From Aristolochia californica (Eukaryota; Streptophyta; Magnoliopsida; Piperales; Aristolochiaceae), in the NCBI GenBank assembly GCA_029961685.1, contig JARWKL010000005.1:42197357-42261356 (forward strand): a stretch of 64,000 nt of DNA, read 5' to 3'. Of the stretch, positions 46,895 to 58,871 are shown in pieces. Each line of letters opens with the position of its first letter. The stretch's first letter is position 1. A program made the translations under genes and the position numbers. Below the pieces are notes generated by a model. The model saw nothing but the letters and a program-made list of their open reading frames with translations, made no database searches and was not told the origin of the DNA.

Positions 46895-49800
46895 TTAGCA
46901 GTCGATAGTAGGCAATGGAGTTCTCCAGTAATTCCAAGAGTTAAAAGCTTCCTGCAAAAAAAACACAACCATTAGGTTTAAAACTTGATATGAAACATAA
47001 GGGTAAATGATAAACTTCATTTTTATAGCCCTAATTCCAAACAATAAGAATTTGAAGTAACCTGTTCAGCCAAAGAAGTGGGTGGAAACATGTCATTGAC
47101 AAGTGTATGCAGAGAGATGTATGATTTTGCATCAATGCACTGGTGAATTGCTACCTCGCCCTGCATTTTAGAAATTTTAAACTTTAAGTAATTCAAATTT
47201 ATGGCTATTTTCTTTCTTCCCATACCTCCAATTATATGATATTTTAACTTCATGGGTGAAAAATTACCTTGGGGTTGATTATGAATATTTTCCCCTTTGG
47301 GATCCCAATCTTCAGATAACTAATCTCATCGGTATCTCTGTTCCCAAAGCCTGCATAAAATGGATTGTAGTCCGAGGGGAAGAGTGCTCTGATGTCCTGA
47401 AAAAGATTAAAAAAAAAAAAAAACGAATCAGATGAAGAACTATTTGCCAGAGAATTGTGGTACTGTAAAGAAGTGATATCACTCCACATTGAGGATTCAG
47501 ATTTACCTCCAGACATGCAATCTTGAACTCTTGAGGCTTTCTTCTTATGACTGTAACAAGCAAGACAAGCTATTCAATTGTGAGTAAATGAACCACAAAA
47601 ATACCATGATTTCCAAATAAAGACACCAGTTTAATAGAAAAAAAATATTTTTGGAAGACTCAAAGGTTGTGCCTTAAACTAAGGGTTAATGACTTGTGCC
47701 GTTGATTAAAGAAGTTACTGTGTGGTTCTATGATCCTGTGAGGATCAAATGAATTCCTGAAAAGCAATCTGGAGTTCTCCTGTCTATGTCACCTAATCTG
47801 GAACATAGGTTTGCCTGCACAGACTAAAGTGGGTCTCTTTTGATGTTATTTCTTCCTCAATTAACATAATTGCTACTAAAAGAGGATTGTTGAGTGTCAA
47901 ATCTAGGTCGTTTATAAACCCTAAGTGGATTTTAGGGGTGTGGGGCCCATAGGTATTTGCATACATCAATTTGCTATTTTGGAAGGAAGTGGTCACTAGG
48001 TGTTTGTGAATTGTTCAGACTCATTATTATTGCTGGTTTAGTGGCTATTAGTGAGAAGTATTATGGCAATTCTAGACAGGTTATTACTCCTTTTAGAACT
48101 ACAGAGTCAGTACAAAAGAAAGATTACATTGATAACTTATGTGAAGCAACTCAGAGAATCTTGCATATTTGAAGGGAGCTCCAGGCAAGGACCTATTATA
48201 AACCCCTCATGATTATCTCAAAATTGAAGGGTACTCGGATGCAAACTCTATCGGATCTAAACATAGATAGAAAATCCACTACAATCCACCACAGATTTTG
48301 TGTTTTTGGGAAAAATTGATTAATTGGAAGAGTAAAAAAAGCAAAACATAGTAGTATGTCCAATACTAAGGTAGAGTATCAATTGATGACCCACATAGTT
48401 AGTGAACTCATGTGGATTCAGTCAGTGTAAAGGGAGTTCAAACTTGCTTTTGAAGAGCCTATAGTGCTTAAGTGTGATAATCAAGCAAGTATCTTTATTG
48501 CAAGTAATTTGTTTTTTCATGAGAGAACAAAGCATATAGAAGTTGATCTTCATTTTTCAGAGATGCCGCGATTAGTAGCTATGTAAAACATCAATAACTT
48601 TGGTACAAAGCTGGGGTTACTTGACATATACGCTCCAGTTTGAAGGATAGTGTTAGATGTTGGGGGTATTTTGGTAATTTCATGAGTCGGTGAGTCTGCA
48701 CCATTGCAGCTAGAAGGGCCCATATTAGTAGAATGGAGTTAATTATTTTGTAAGTTATAGATTAGTTGAAGGTTGTTTCTACTCATGTACACGTCCCTAT
48801 GTGAAGGGCAATCTTGTCTTTCTATAAACAACTTAAGTGACTTTGTAGATGGGGGTCGACTAAATCCCTGTCAATTAGGCTCTCAACGCAGCCCTCTTCT
48901 CTCAATTTTTATTTCTTTTTCTTTCTTTTCTCTTTAGTTTCTCTTTTGTCTTTCTACTTTACAGTTATCATGTGGAATGTACAAGAAACTAGTTCAATGT
49001 AGTTGCAGGATAATTAGAGTAACTCTTTGTTCAATCAGCAAAAAATATACAATAGGTTCCTGGGGAAAGGCAACGGAATACCCACCTACCCTGACCTTAT
49101 CAGCATGTTTTCTAGGGTACAGTGTCACATTAACAAATTGCACCATGGAAGATTGGTCTTGAACAATGCATAATGCATTTTACAAGGTACAACCTACAGG
49201 TGACATGTTTTAAGCTTTTCACATCATATTGCGAACACCAGAAAACTGACTTATCAATCTATTCCCTTATCACAAAACAATGGGAACCTCATACATTTTC
49301 AGAATATGAACGACCATTATTCTATTCACTGAAGGAGAACAAAAGGATCATATAAAGTATTCTGTGGTCTTTAAATTCAGTAGGAGGTTCACTAAGACAT
49401 CCATAATCTTGAAAAAATAAAGGAATTGTTAGAAGGCAATTTAGAGAAGAGGAGCTACCTTTAAACTGTTCTACACTATTGGTAAGAATTCCAACATGGA
49501 GCAATGTAAGTAATCCATTGTGCATTCAACTAGGTATAACTTACAGGTGGGATTTAACTTTTTAAATCATATTGTAAAGATCAGAATCTTATCCGATCAC
49601 TCTTTTCTTTTTATGCAACAATAAGAGAGTATCATGTAATTTATTTATTTTTTTGAGAAAGAATGAAATTTATTCAAGGCACATCAAGAACAAAACAAGC
49701 ACACAAACAACACTAGCAAAGGAGCTCTCCGTTAACAACGAGGAGCTGGACAGAGGCTCCTTGCATAGCAAGGGACTCAGCTAAAGCGTTAGCTACCCAA

Positions 49801-52800
49801 GGAACATGAATCCAATTACAATTAAGAAAAGAAGAAATATCAACAATCTCATGATAAAGGCGTATATTGTAATTAGAAACTTCAATTCCCCCTACTGAAT
49901 CTAAATGGCCTTCCAAAGTGAAGCCCAGGCCTCTCTATTTGCCATTTGAGTGAAGAAGATGAACAAAGGAGTATGGAAAGCTTTGTCCAGTTTTAGCCTC
50001 AGATGGAAGCTATGGAGAGACTCATAATGGTAAACACTATGGAATGGATAAAAAGTAATTTAGCGGTTTAGAGCTACTTTATAAAATGTTAAGAAAAGAA
50101 GCAGCGCAGATTATTGGATCATGACTAAAAATATATAAAATACTAAGAGGAAAATTTACCTTCTCGATACAAGGAGGGAAATAAGCCATTGGGAGAAATG
50201 ACAACAGGCCCATTTGGTAAGCCTTTCCCATCCTGAAAAATCATATGTAACAGGTACAAGAGTTTATGTCAAATAACAAGACCATGCATTCCAATGAATG
50301 GAGTAAATCTTTTGGATGGCAAAATCCTGTTTATTATTGATATCTTATCTAGGCGGAATTTTTATTTCTCAAAATAAACCTCAAGAAGGTCAATTTTCCC
50401 AAGGAACAACTGCTAGTCCTTTTTTCTTCACCAGCTTTTATGAGCAATAAACCCATACAAGGAAATAGTAAAGTGAACTGGAATATGACTTGTTTGCTGG
50501 AGAAAGTATGAATGGTCAAACAGATCATGTTTAATAAGTTAAAAAGTAGAATTACCTGCTTGAGGTTCAGAAGAAAGTTTCTGGTAAGATATGCCTGCAC
50601 AATTGCACGTGCACTAAGAAACAGTAGCTGATAACCATTTTCCTACATTTAAAAGCCACAAAGACCGAATATTAGTATTGTCATGCTCAATCTACATCCT
50701 CCTTTAAAGTGGTCATGAAGCATTGTAAGAGCTATTACAGTGAAGTCAACGAACAATGGGGAAAAATGTTTCTATTCATTTAGAAGGGGCAGTAACAACA
50801 ATGGCACCACTCACAAAGATGAACATTTAACAAGGAGAAGAACACAAAAGTAGTAGAGATACATAAATACCTTAATAGCAGAGAAAAGTCGTGCTACACC
50901 AGATTGAGTCCAATCTTTCCCAAGCAAAGGCATGAACTGTCCCAGAACATCAGATCTAAAACAGAGGCATAGATTCAGTAAAAAACAACTCCGTTTCCAT
51001 TATATAATATAAAGAACCGTGAATGAAAAAAATGCTTCACAAGAATTAAAAAAAAGGCAAAGAGCTTTTGATTGGATTACTATATGCTTACAGCATTAAA
51101 ATAGAAAATTGAAAAAGATGAGAGAAAAAGAGAGAAATCTGAGGGAGAAAATATCTGCAGAGAGAGAGAGCTCCAATGCAGCAGTGGCAGCCAGTTAGTC
51201 AATCTCTCCCATTATCCTTATCACACAGATCTACATTTGAAGTTAATCACAACTATAGCCTCATTTAATACAATGGGACTCAACAACTGCATTAGAGCAG
51301 ATTCTCGTATTAAACTTGTTTAATTTCCAATAGTAAATAAAAGTGGCATTTAAACTTTAATTGTCATTGCCACCTGAAGAGGAAATATGAGCAAGAAGGT
51401 GAGTACTTAAAAGAGTAAAATTTCATTTCATCATAATGATTCTGTTATTGTTGACTACAATTGACTTTTTAACATTCAGTCCACTAAAAAAAAACAAGTG
51501 CTTTGCCTAATCAAAATTTTAGAGGTTCATGTGCCATCCCCCTGCCTTACAATGCTTCCATCTTACTAGAGCACTGATATTTGCTAGCATGTCTTTAAAA
51601 GCCTATGTGATGCAAATTGGAGAATATCACTACACTGATAAAATGAGCAACATACGTCCTAAAGATCAATAAATAACCAAGTGCTAGTCAAAAAACCAAA
51701 ATTGATGACTTTCAGAAATGAAATGTTCCTCTTAAAGCCTGCTTAAATGATTAGCATAAAAACAGAAATTTATGATCTATTCTGTGGGCAAAATATGATA
51801 TATTGCACTCTCTACAGGAAAAACAACAAGTTGCACACCACCAGAACCACCAAATTAGCAATAGCCAAATAGTGATTTATAGGATTACTTTGTAATGGTC
51901 CCATCAACATCTGAGATTACGATTCGAGCATTCCACTTCCACAAGTAAACATGGGCATCAACCTGTTGAAGAAACAAGTCATAAGTCTTCAACAATACGG
52001 AAGAGCACCCAACAAAGCATATGAGATAGAAAACCTGTTGCTCTCCAAGAACCCTGGTTGAGAAGCTGAAAGCAATCTTATTCTGACCATCTTTCAGATT
52101 CAAAGATGCAATCTCCTCACTGGTTGGGATATTTGTTCGCAGAAGTTTTTTTTCAGGAAGCTTCTTAGCCACATAGTTGGTTGGAGTGGGTCCTGAACGT
52201 GGACTCTCCATACCAGACTCAGTATCAAGAAATATGTCCTCACTTGAGGCATTGCTATTGGAGTGCTGAAGGGTTTTAGTCCTTCTAAAAGGAATTGGCC
52301 ATAGTCTCCATCTGTGGCTACGGGTGGAAGAGAGTTCAGAATTATATTGATCCTCAACCTTTGGTTGCTCATCCTGTTCAACAGGAATAGCACCTTCTGG
52401 TTCAGCAGGAAAATCTAGACCAAATGCAACCATCCCAAGAAGGATAGAAGCAGCTCTGTCCCAAGGCAAATACCTATCTCTGTATCTAACAATGAGGTTT
52501 TCATTCTTTGTGATTGATGCACCAGAGTCCATGAACTTCTCCTTAGTCACACGATGTGCATTAAAGGCCTCTGTTGCAGAATCCAGACCCATACCAGCAT
52601 GAAGTAAGTTCCCACAAAGTGAGACTTCAATACCTGCATGTCATAAGAGGGAAGCATGAAAGAAAAAAACAGTATATATAGGCTACAAATGTGAAAAAAT
52701 AATGTAGCTACTATTACAAATATTTGATATTCCTACCAGTGTCTATTCTTGCATCAACTGGTTGTGATTTGGGAATTTCGGCCCAACACCGAGACTCTCT

Positions 52801-54075
52801 AAGATCTTGGGCTCCACCCAGCTGTTCACCTTTCTGCTCTAAACTATCAGAATCTTCACAAGCTTTAAATCCTTTATCCCTTCCATCAGTATTTTCAGAT
52901 GCATCCTTTTGTATTTCAGTTGGAGAACTACTATTACAGAAAGCATTAGGTTCAGAAAGCTCTGCATTTTCACTCTTTTGGATTTCAAGATTAAGCATAG
53001 CTTTCTCATTCTCCATGGCCAGATGAATGTATGAAGACTTTTTTGCTCCACCATGTTCGTTCCATTCAGATGTCAGAGAGTGTGAATCATGATTGACATT
53101 TTCCTCAGAATTGGCTGTCAGTTTAGAAAATTCCAAACAACTTTTAAAAATTTCTTTTTTGCTCATGTTAGAAGAATCTTCTGAACAACAGCTTTCTGCA
53201 TTGGGGCTGTCATGTGCCCGATCAGAAAAATTCCTGTCACCAGCACAGTTTTTGCTTGGAATTTTAGAAGTTTTATCATCATCACATGCAGCAAGAAAAT
53301 CCTTAGATGCGCTATCAGGGTTGGATGGCCTAATGTCACCGAGTAAACCTGCTTCCCATGAGTCTTCTCCGGTGCCGATATCCACATTACTTCCAGTAAA
53401 CCCTGAAGAATCATGCAGCTGATCAATTGCCACTTCTCCAGCTTCACCAGGGTAGAGGTTAAAATGTGGTGTGCTTAGTTGCAAATTATCGTTGTTACTG
53501 TCACTTAGAGAAATAGGAGCAAGCAACACATGGCCATCCCCACTCACTAAGACTACTTCTGAACCCTGAGATTTCACTATATTCTCCACATGATCTAAAC
53601 TTTCATAGTGATAAGCACCATATTCTGATGTTCCAGTTGAACTTATTTCAGATAGATGGTCATGAAATCCACCAGAGGCTTCAAAATCATCGTTACAGGA
53701 ATTTTCATTTGCTTGAGTACTTTCAGTATTATCTTCTTGAAAAGTTTCCATTGTGTCTGAATGATTAAAATCCTGATAACTCTCATTCTCTTCTTGGCTA
53801 TCGATCTCTCTGACAAAATAAGCTTCTCCAGAGTTATCAAGATTCATGTGAAAATTTGCTTCAACACCATTAACTATGATCTTTACATTTTTTTCAGCAC
53901 CTTTCAAGACTCCTTGGAATTTACCAAAGCGTACATACCAAGGTGTACTTCTGAAGGTCCCATCTTGTTGCTCAACAACAATGATGTCAACAGCCCCTCC
54001 AAAGGGATGGAAAGGAGTGGCTACAGAGTAAACACCTTGTGAAATTATACTCCCAACTCTACCAACCACATTCAT
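46895..54075 (-). CDS. PAH: Lipin-type phosphatidate phosphatase (PAH)
   Basis: Ten coding exons on the minus strand: 54075-52737, 52633-52035, 51962-51889, 50955-50871, 50642-50556, 50232-50160, 47550-47507, 47396-47268, 47160-47062, 46951-46895. Phases agree throughout and give 861 residues. PAH dephosphorylates phosphatidate to diacylglycerol (Mg2+-dependent); in plants it restrains ER phospholipid synthesis and supports galactolipid supply under phosphate starvation. The N-terminal lipin domain starts at residue 1 ([18 protein letters not shown]). A long acidic, Ser-rich, poorly conserved middle follows. The C-terminal catalytic domain holds DVDGT at 664-668, the haloacid-dehalogenase nucleophile motif, then [29 protein letters not shown] and [15 protein letters not shown] 5'UTR intron (54088-55271) precedes the start exon. 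The 2.6-kb intron 47551-50159 holds copia and LINE debris. Whether it is PAH1 or PAH2 is not decided. Confidence 0.96.
48230..48590 (+). mobile_element. Copia RNase H remnant in a PAH intron
   Basis: Plus-strand relic with recognisable copia RNase H pieces: [11 protein letters not shown].., [10 protein letters not shown], a [22 protein letters not shown] segment, [14 protein letters not shown] and [10 protein letters not shown], split by stops and shifts. It lies antisense to PAH inside its 2.6-kb intron. Confidence 0.75.
48650..48975 (+). repeat. 3' LTR of the copia relic in the PAH intron
   Basis: After the RNase H relic, a CTCCAGTTTGAAGGATAG tract (a decayed polypurine end) leads into TGTTAGATGTTGG at 48650. 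The LTR contains TATA-like TTTCTATAAAC and ends in a CT-rich stretch; its right boundary is approximate. Confidence 0.55.
49640..49930 (-). mobile_element. LINE 3' end in a PAH intron
   Basis: Minus-strand RNase H C-terminal remnant ([28 protein letters not shown]), then a 3'UTR with AATAAATTTCATTCTTTCTC and an A-rich tail toward 49640. Same orientation as PAH. Confidence 0.7.
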
Positions 54076-55271
54076 CTCGTCTAGTTGCTGGCAACAAAAA
54101 AAGAAAAAAAGTGAATAGTGACTTGTTTGATCAGAATACCAAACTTGACACAACAGGTCACCCCCAGAAAACTGATGTGGGATTTAAATTATAGATCAAT
54201 TGATTTGATAACTGTAAGTTACTTGTTGTTCAATTCAAGACTAACAGAAGCCTCTGTTTTGAGCTTTCAAAGTATAACCCACTCCAACTGAGAATTCTGC
54301 AGGAGAATGTATGCCCAGTGAGCACCGGTAAATTTACAGTTGCGTAGCACGTATTTAGTAATTTAAGGTAAAGAAACTTAATGTTAGAACGGGATACATA
54401 ATTTAACTTTTGGTCAGTCAGTAAGCAAGCATTCAAAAAATTAGAATGAGATGCATAATCACTTTGAGACTTGAATTAGAGTTCAGCTATCGATTCTTTA
54501 AAACTAATAAACAAAAGGATGAGGCAAATTTGGTTAAAAAAATTTAGCATGAGAAGAAATTATTACGTATCATTTCTACTACTTCAAGCGGTATTCAACA
54601 AAAAAATTTGTCAGGATAAAACCACGGCTGGACTTTCATAAAGAAGGACAAGCGAGATAATTGAGACAAAGAAAATCTAAAAGATTAATACTGAACATCT
54701 CAAAAACTGTAAATTACACCTATATTTTTCTAGCTATAATCACTTCTGCAGTTGACTATTCCCAAATGAAATCAGAGATAGAGAAAGAAAATCAAATGTA
54801 TTTTCAAAAAAAAAAAAAAACAGAAAGAAAGAAAGAAAATCAAATGTCCGTAAGTACTCCTAGGATATACTCACCAAAACCACCTCTAGTCGGCTAACCA
54901 TCTAAAGGAAGCCCCAGAGCCATCCGGACATGCAATTGGAAACATTTGAAAAGAATGCAAGCATGACCAATACAAAATGGGACGAGACCAGAACAGCATA
55001 ATAATTCAGCAGAAGCGTATTCCCGTGAAGGTATTCCCCTAAAGAAATTAAACCTCAAATGTCAAAAACCGAGCAAAAGACCAAGTACATGCAGCAAAAC
55101 AACCATTTCAAGGAACATATAAGCATCCGACGAGCGCAACAGACAGGAAGAACTCATAATTCCCGGTTCAAAACCCTCAACGCAAGGAGCTCTTAGAATT
55201 TGAAAGAAACAAACAAGAACCGCCAAAAATGATAACTACCTTTAAGCAATTCGAAGAAAACAAAAACTTAC

Positions 55272-55470
55272 GAGCAATTCAAAAGGAGTTGCACTGCTAG
55301 ATCAATCGATTCCTCGATGAACAAAACTCCGATCCCAATGAACTGAACAGAGTCCCGCCTACCAATACAAGGAGGACTCCACCAGACTGACAGGCGAGGC
55401 TCGTTTTCTGTCTCAACTCTCAAGCTTTGAAAGCTCGGTCGTGAGAAATCGGTAGGTGGGCGTCGGATCG
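55272..55470 (-). other. Probable 5'UTR exon of PAH
   Basis: A consensus donor (GTAAGTTTTTG read on the minus strand) ends this non-coding segment at 55272, and a matching acceptor lies at 54088-54089, 12 bases before the PAH start codon. The transcription start is inferred. Confidence 0.6.
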
Positions 55471-55489
55471 GATAACCAGCGAACATAGC

Positions 55490-55498
55490 TATAAATAT
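55490..55498 (-). promoter_or_regulatory. Possible TATA box of PAH
   Basis: ATATTTATA on the minus strand, about 25-30 bp upstream of the presumed 5'UTR exon. Weak match in an otherwise mixed context. Confidence 0.4.
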
Positions 55499-55578
55499 GT
55501 ACCTACCCGCCATTCGAATCTCTAATAATTAAAATGTCCAATGTTTTAATACAATTACCAAATTGCCATTTCTAATTA

Positions 55579-55613
55579 TCCCGCCGCCCGCCGCCCGCCG
55601 CCCGCTGCCCGTC
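55579..55613. repeat. CCGCCCG tandem repeat
   Basis: Four to five copies of a CCCGCCG heptamer with one change, upstream of PAH. GC-rich microsatellite inside AT-rich DNA. Confidence 0.85.
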
Positions 55614-56423
55614 ATAACCTGTGTTTTTCTGTTTGTATATTAACTAAAATTAAATTAAAATTAATAATAATACTTAAAAAAATATTTTAAATATTTATTT
55701 AATTAATTTTTATTTTTTTGCTAAGGAGATAGATTTTTTCGTAATATTTTCTTATTATGAAGAAAATATCCTCCTTTTTTATCATTAGTTAGATTAGGAT
55801 AAATTAAATACGAGGCAGTTTTGTAATAAAGAGTGATTAGAGAGGGCAAGAGCGAGTGATGGGAGGAGGGTAACGGGCGGAATCGAGGAAGGGCACGGGA
55901 GAAGGATTCGAATATGTTATGTAATATTCCACGTATCGGTGTCGGAACAGTGGCTGCTCTGTTGGGTCAGGGTCAGGGTCCAAACCGTCCACCTCAGGCT
56001 CAAATGTGTTGCACGAGAGGCTCAAAATGGGTCTCTCTATCTGACCGCAACGTTGTCGGACTACTTCAAGTCCCGTCCTTATTCGAGACCGTCCATCCTG
56101 ATGTCACCATCTGAGTGACCTTTAGTGAACGGTCTATTTTCTTGGTAGAATAGTCAAAGGGCGAGGGCTCTTTGTATTTGACTCATCTTGTGCTTCATTC
56201 CAAGTTTTCAACTCTTTGCGTCTGAGAATGCTTGGTTCATCAAATTGGGTTTTTGGGTGTGGGTTAGACTTGGGGGAAGGTTTGGAGAAAAACTCACCTA
56301 TTATATAATAAAGAAATTTGTGCAGCCTTGGCTTAGACTTGGAGCGGGTTAGGAGAGAAATTTGCACAATGTTGAAAACACAAGAGATCTTAAACGAAGG
56401 AGAGAAGAGATAAACTTTAGTTC
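55614..56423. other. Spacer upstream of PAH
   Basis: AT-rich to about 55830, then mixed composition. Short frames only; none recognised. Confidence 0.45.
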
Positions 56424-56666
56424 TGTTATGCATTTAGCTAATACTATCCAAAAGACCAACCTACTCTAGTGACGGCCCATGGTGTGGGAACACACTCAGG
56501 TCACCCTTTCCGCATATAGCGGTGGCCCATTGGTACGGGAAGCATACTTTAGTCGCCCCTTCCGCTAGGTTGCCCCCTCTGGGATTCGAACTTGTGACGT
56601 AGCGTTAACTCTGATACCAAATGTTATGCACCTAGCTAATACTACCCAAAAGACCGGCCTATTAGG
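56424..56666 (-). mobile_element. Tiny retroelement relic with about 45-bp terminal direct repeats (B)
   Basis: Direct repeats at 56424-56468 and 56622-56666, both starting TGTTATGCA and sharing TAGCTAATACTA and CCAAAAGACC. The interior of about 150 bp ends with CTCTGATACCA (56609-56619), the complement of the tRNA-iMet primer site, two bases before the second repeat. A GATTCGAAC box lies upstream of it (56583-56591). The layout equals that at 36668-36891 although the sequence differs. Confidence 0.6.
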
Positions 56667-56829
56667 AGCGGAAGACATAGGTACTTAACCTAGGACCATA
56701 ATAAGTTTAAGAGAGGAAAAAAAAACATAAGGAGAGAAAGAAGAGGAAAATAGGGAAAGTGTAAGGACGGATTTGAGCGAGGGAGACTTGAATGCTCTAT
56801 AAAATGCCTTGAAATTGTATTTATTGTTG

Positions 56830-57035
56830 GGTCCCGATTTCATTCGGGACATGACTATAAATACTGGTCTTGTTTAGACCTTTTATGTAATTTCAATATG
56901 AAGTATTTAACTTCTTGTAACTTAGGTTTACAGTGAATAATAAAAAAGAATTCTCCCGCTCTGTTTCCCTCTGGCCGTCGTCGTCTCTTAGAAAATTTCT
57001 CGTCGCCGTCGTCGTTGTGTGAAAGTTTTTATAAT
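56830..57035 (+). repeat. LTR-like fragment
   Basis: Begins near TGTTGGGTCCCG and contains GACTATAAATACTGG as a TATA region, and a stretch typical of LTR leaders ending in GTCGTCGTC repeats. No partner LTR in the window. Confidence 0.4.
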
Positions 57036-57250
57036 AACTACAATACCTTTCAGTCTCCATGCTTCAAAAGGAAAATGATATAAGAGAACATACACTAGCT
57101 TGTATAATTAAATTTTTATGTCTATCTCCATAAAGTTCTCCTTATTTAATAGTCATACCACCCTTACACATGGGTGCCTTTTAACACCATTAGGGCTCTT
57201 CAAGAAATTTGGGCGTCTTTTAACACCATAAGGGCTCTTCAAGAAATTTA
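57036..57250 (-). repeat. Inverse copy of the 42.5-kb LTR, with an internal 40-bp duplication
   Basis: Read on the minus strand it follows 42544-42700 (blocks AAAAG.C.CCCA, TAAATAAGGAGAACTTTA, ACAAGCTAGTGTATGT, CCTTTTGAAG). A segment of about 40 bp ending CTCTTCAAGAAATTT occurs twice in tandem at 57171-57249. Confidence 0.65.
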
Positions 57251-57560
57251 TGTTTTATGCTTAAGATGAACAAATTTGTTCAAATCAAATTGGTTTTATG
57301 ATACTAATTCGATCCGGTGTTAAAAATTAAATATTTTGAATTAATTGTTTGAATTCTACAGCTAGAAATAATTTAGAAACGACAAAGATGTTAATCCAGG
57401 GAACGGCTATCTTCCAATTCCCTAGTCCAGCATTGTAGATCTCGTCTTCTTCCATCTTCTGCTCCCCTCTCGCAGTGGCAGCAGGGAAGACTTCCAAGTA
57501 GCAGACTGGATCTTCGTCTTTCCTTTGGTGACAGAAGAGAAGGTACACATCTTCGCCGCC

Positions 57561-58871
57561 ATGGGAAAACCCGGAATCCTGTGTGTAATCCTCTCGCTTT
57601 TTATTTCGATCTCTCTTATTCCTCTTGCCTTTTGTGAGATCAAAACCCTAAAAATCGTTTCCGATTCCCGCTCACTTATCCTCTTTGAGAAATTCGGTTT
57701 CACCAATACGGGTCATGTAAACATCTCTGTCTCTTCGGTCTCCTTCTCTTCGTCCCTCTCTTCTCCGGACCCTAATCTCTTCTCCTTCTTTCTGCTCTCG
57801 CAGGACTCCCTTTACCATCTTCTCATCGAATCGCAACAATCGCCTCAATTCTGTCCTGTCACTTCTCACTATGTTTTGAATCTGTTGACTTTCAAGGGTC
57901 TTGATGAGAATCTCTCGTCCGATCGCTCTCTCCCCGTCCATGTCCCTGGTGAGTATTCTCTCTTTTTCGCCAACTGCAACCCGGAGACCCTGGTCACCAT
58001 GGACGTTCGCACCGAGATGTACAACCTCGATTACTCCGGAGCCCGGGACTTTCTCCCTGCCGGTCAGACCCAGCTTCCGTCCCTCTACCTCTTTTTCTTC
58101 CTCGCCTACTTTGCTTTTCTAGGGGTATGGATCTACGCGTGTTACAAGAACAAACTCTCGGTTCATCGGATACACTTCCTTATGGGAGGATTGCTTCTTA
58201 TAAAAGCTATGGATCTTCTCTTTGCTGCGGAAGACAAACACTATGTTAAGGTCACTGGGACTCCACATGGTTGGGATGTGCTTTTCTACATTTTCCAATT
58301 TATCAAGGGGGTTTTGCTGTTCACGGTGATCGTTCTCGTTGGCACTGGGTGGTCCTTCTTGAAACCATTTTTGCAAGAGAGGGAGAAGAAGATTTTGATG
58401 ATTGTGATCCCGCTTCAGGTTCTTGCCAACATTGCATCGGCGGTGATTGGTGAAACGGGTCCGTTTCTTAGAGATTGGATGACTTGGAACCAAGTTTTTC
58501 TTGTCATTGACATCATTTGCTGCTGTGCCATTATATTCCCGATCGTATGGTCCATAAGGTCGTTAAGGGAGACATCGAAAACTGATGGCAAGGCTGCAAG
58601 AAACTTAGCAAAATTGACCCTATTCCGCAAATTTTATATGGTCGTGGTGGGATACTTGTATTTTACTAGAATAGTTGTTGCTGCACTGAAGACAATTGCA
58701 GCTTATAAGTATCAATGGGTGAGTGAGGCAGCTGGGGAGTGTGCTAGTCTTGCATTTTATGCAGTTATGTTTTATATGTTTCAGCCAGTGGAGAAGAATG
58801 AATATTTTGTTGTTGATGATGAAGAAGAAGAGGCGGCTCAATCTATTCTACAAGAGGAGTTTGAATTGTGA
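57561..58871 (+). CDS. Seven-transmembrane GOST/LUSTR protein, CAND6/CAND7-like
   Basis: Intronless gene for 436 residues. The ATG at 57561 sits in GCCGCCATGG, an ideal start context, and opens directly into a signal peptide (1-25, cut near AFC-E). The lumenal region (26-172) has Cys residues at 98 and 139. Seven hydrophobic segments follow at about 174-195, 203-222, 238-262, 276-297, 311-330, 359-381 and 391-408. The cytosolic tail is acidic (DDEEEEAAQS). This is the lung-seven-transmembrane/GOST family (animal GPR107/108 relatives; Arabidopsis candidate G-protein-coupled receptors 6 and 7). Animal members act in Golgi-endosome trafficking, so a trafficking role is as likely as receptor function. 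Confidence 0.94.
   Translation: MGKPGILCVILSLFISISLIPLAFCEIKTLKIVSDSRSLILFEKFGFTNTGHVNISVSSVSFSSSLSSPDPNLFSFFLLSQDSLYHLLIESQQSPQFCPVTSHYVLNLLTFKGLDENLSSDRSLPVHVPGEYSLFFANCNPETLVTMDVRTEMYNLDYSGARDFLPAGQTQLPSLYLFFFLAYFAFLGVWIYACYKNKLSVHRIHFLMGGLLLIKAMDLLFAAEDKHYVKVTGTPHGWDVLFYIFQFIKGVLLFTVIVLVGTGWSFLKPFLQEREKKILMIVIPLQVLANIASAVIGETGPFLRDWMTWNQVFLVIDIICCCAIIFPIVWSIRSLRETSKTDGKAARNLAKLTLFRKFYMVVVGYLYFTRIVVAALKTIAAYKYQWVSEAAGECASLAFYAVMFYMFQPVEKNEYFVVDDEEEEAAQSILQEEFEL

Noticed and set aside
52724..53422. Plus-strand frames of about 100 codons within the first PAH exon
   Set aside because: Antisense shadows of the PAH coding exon, whose minus-strand frame has consistent phases and known domains.
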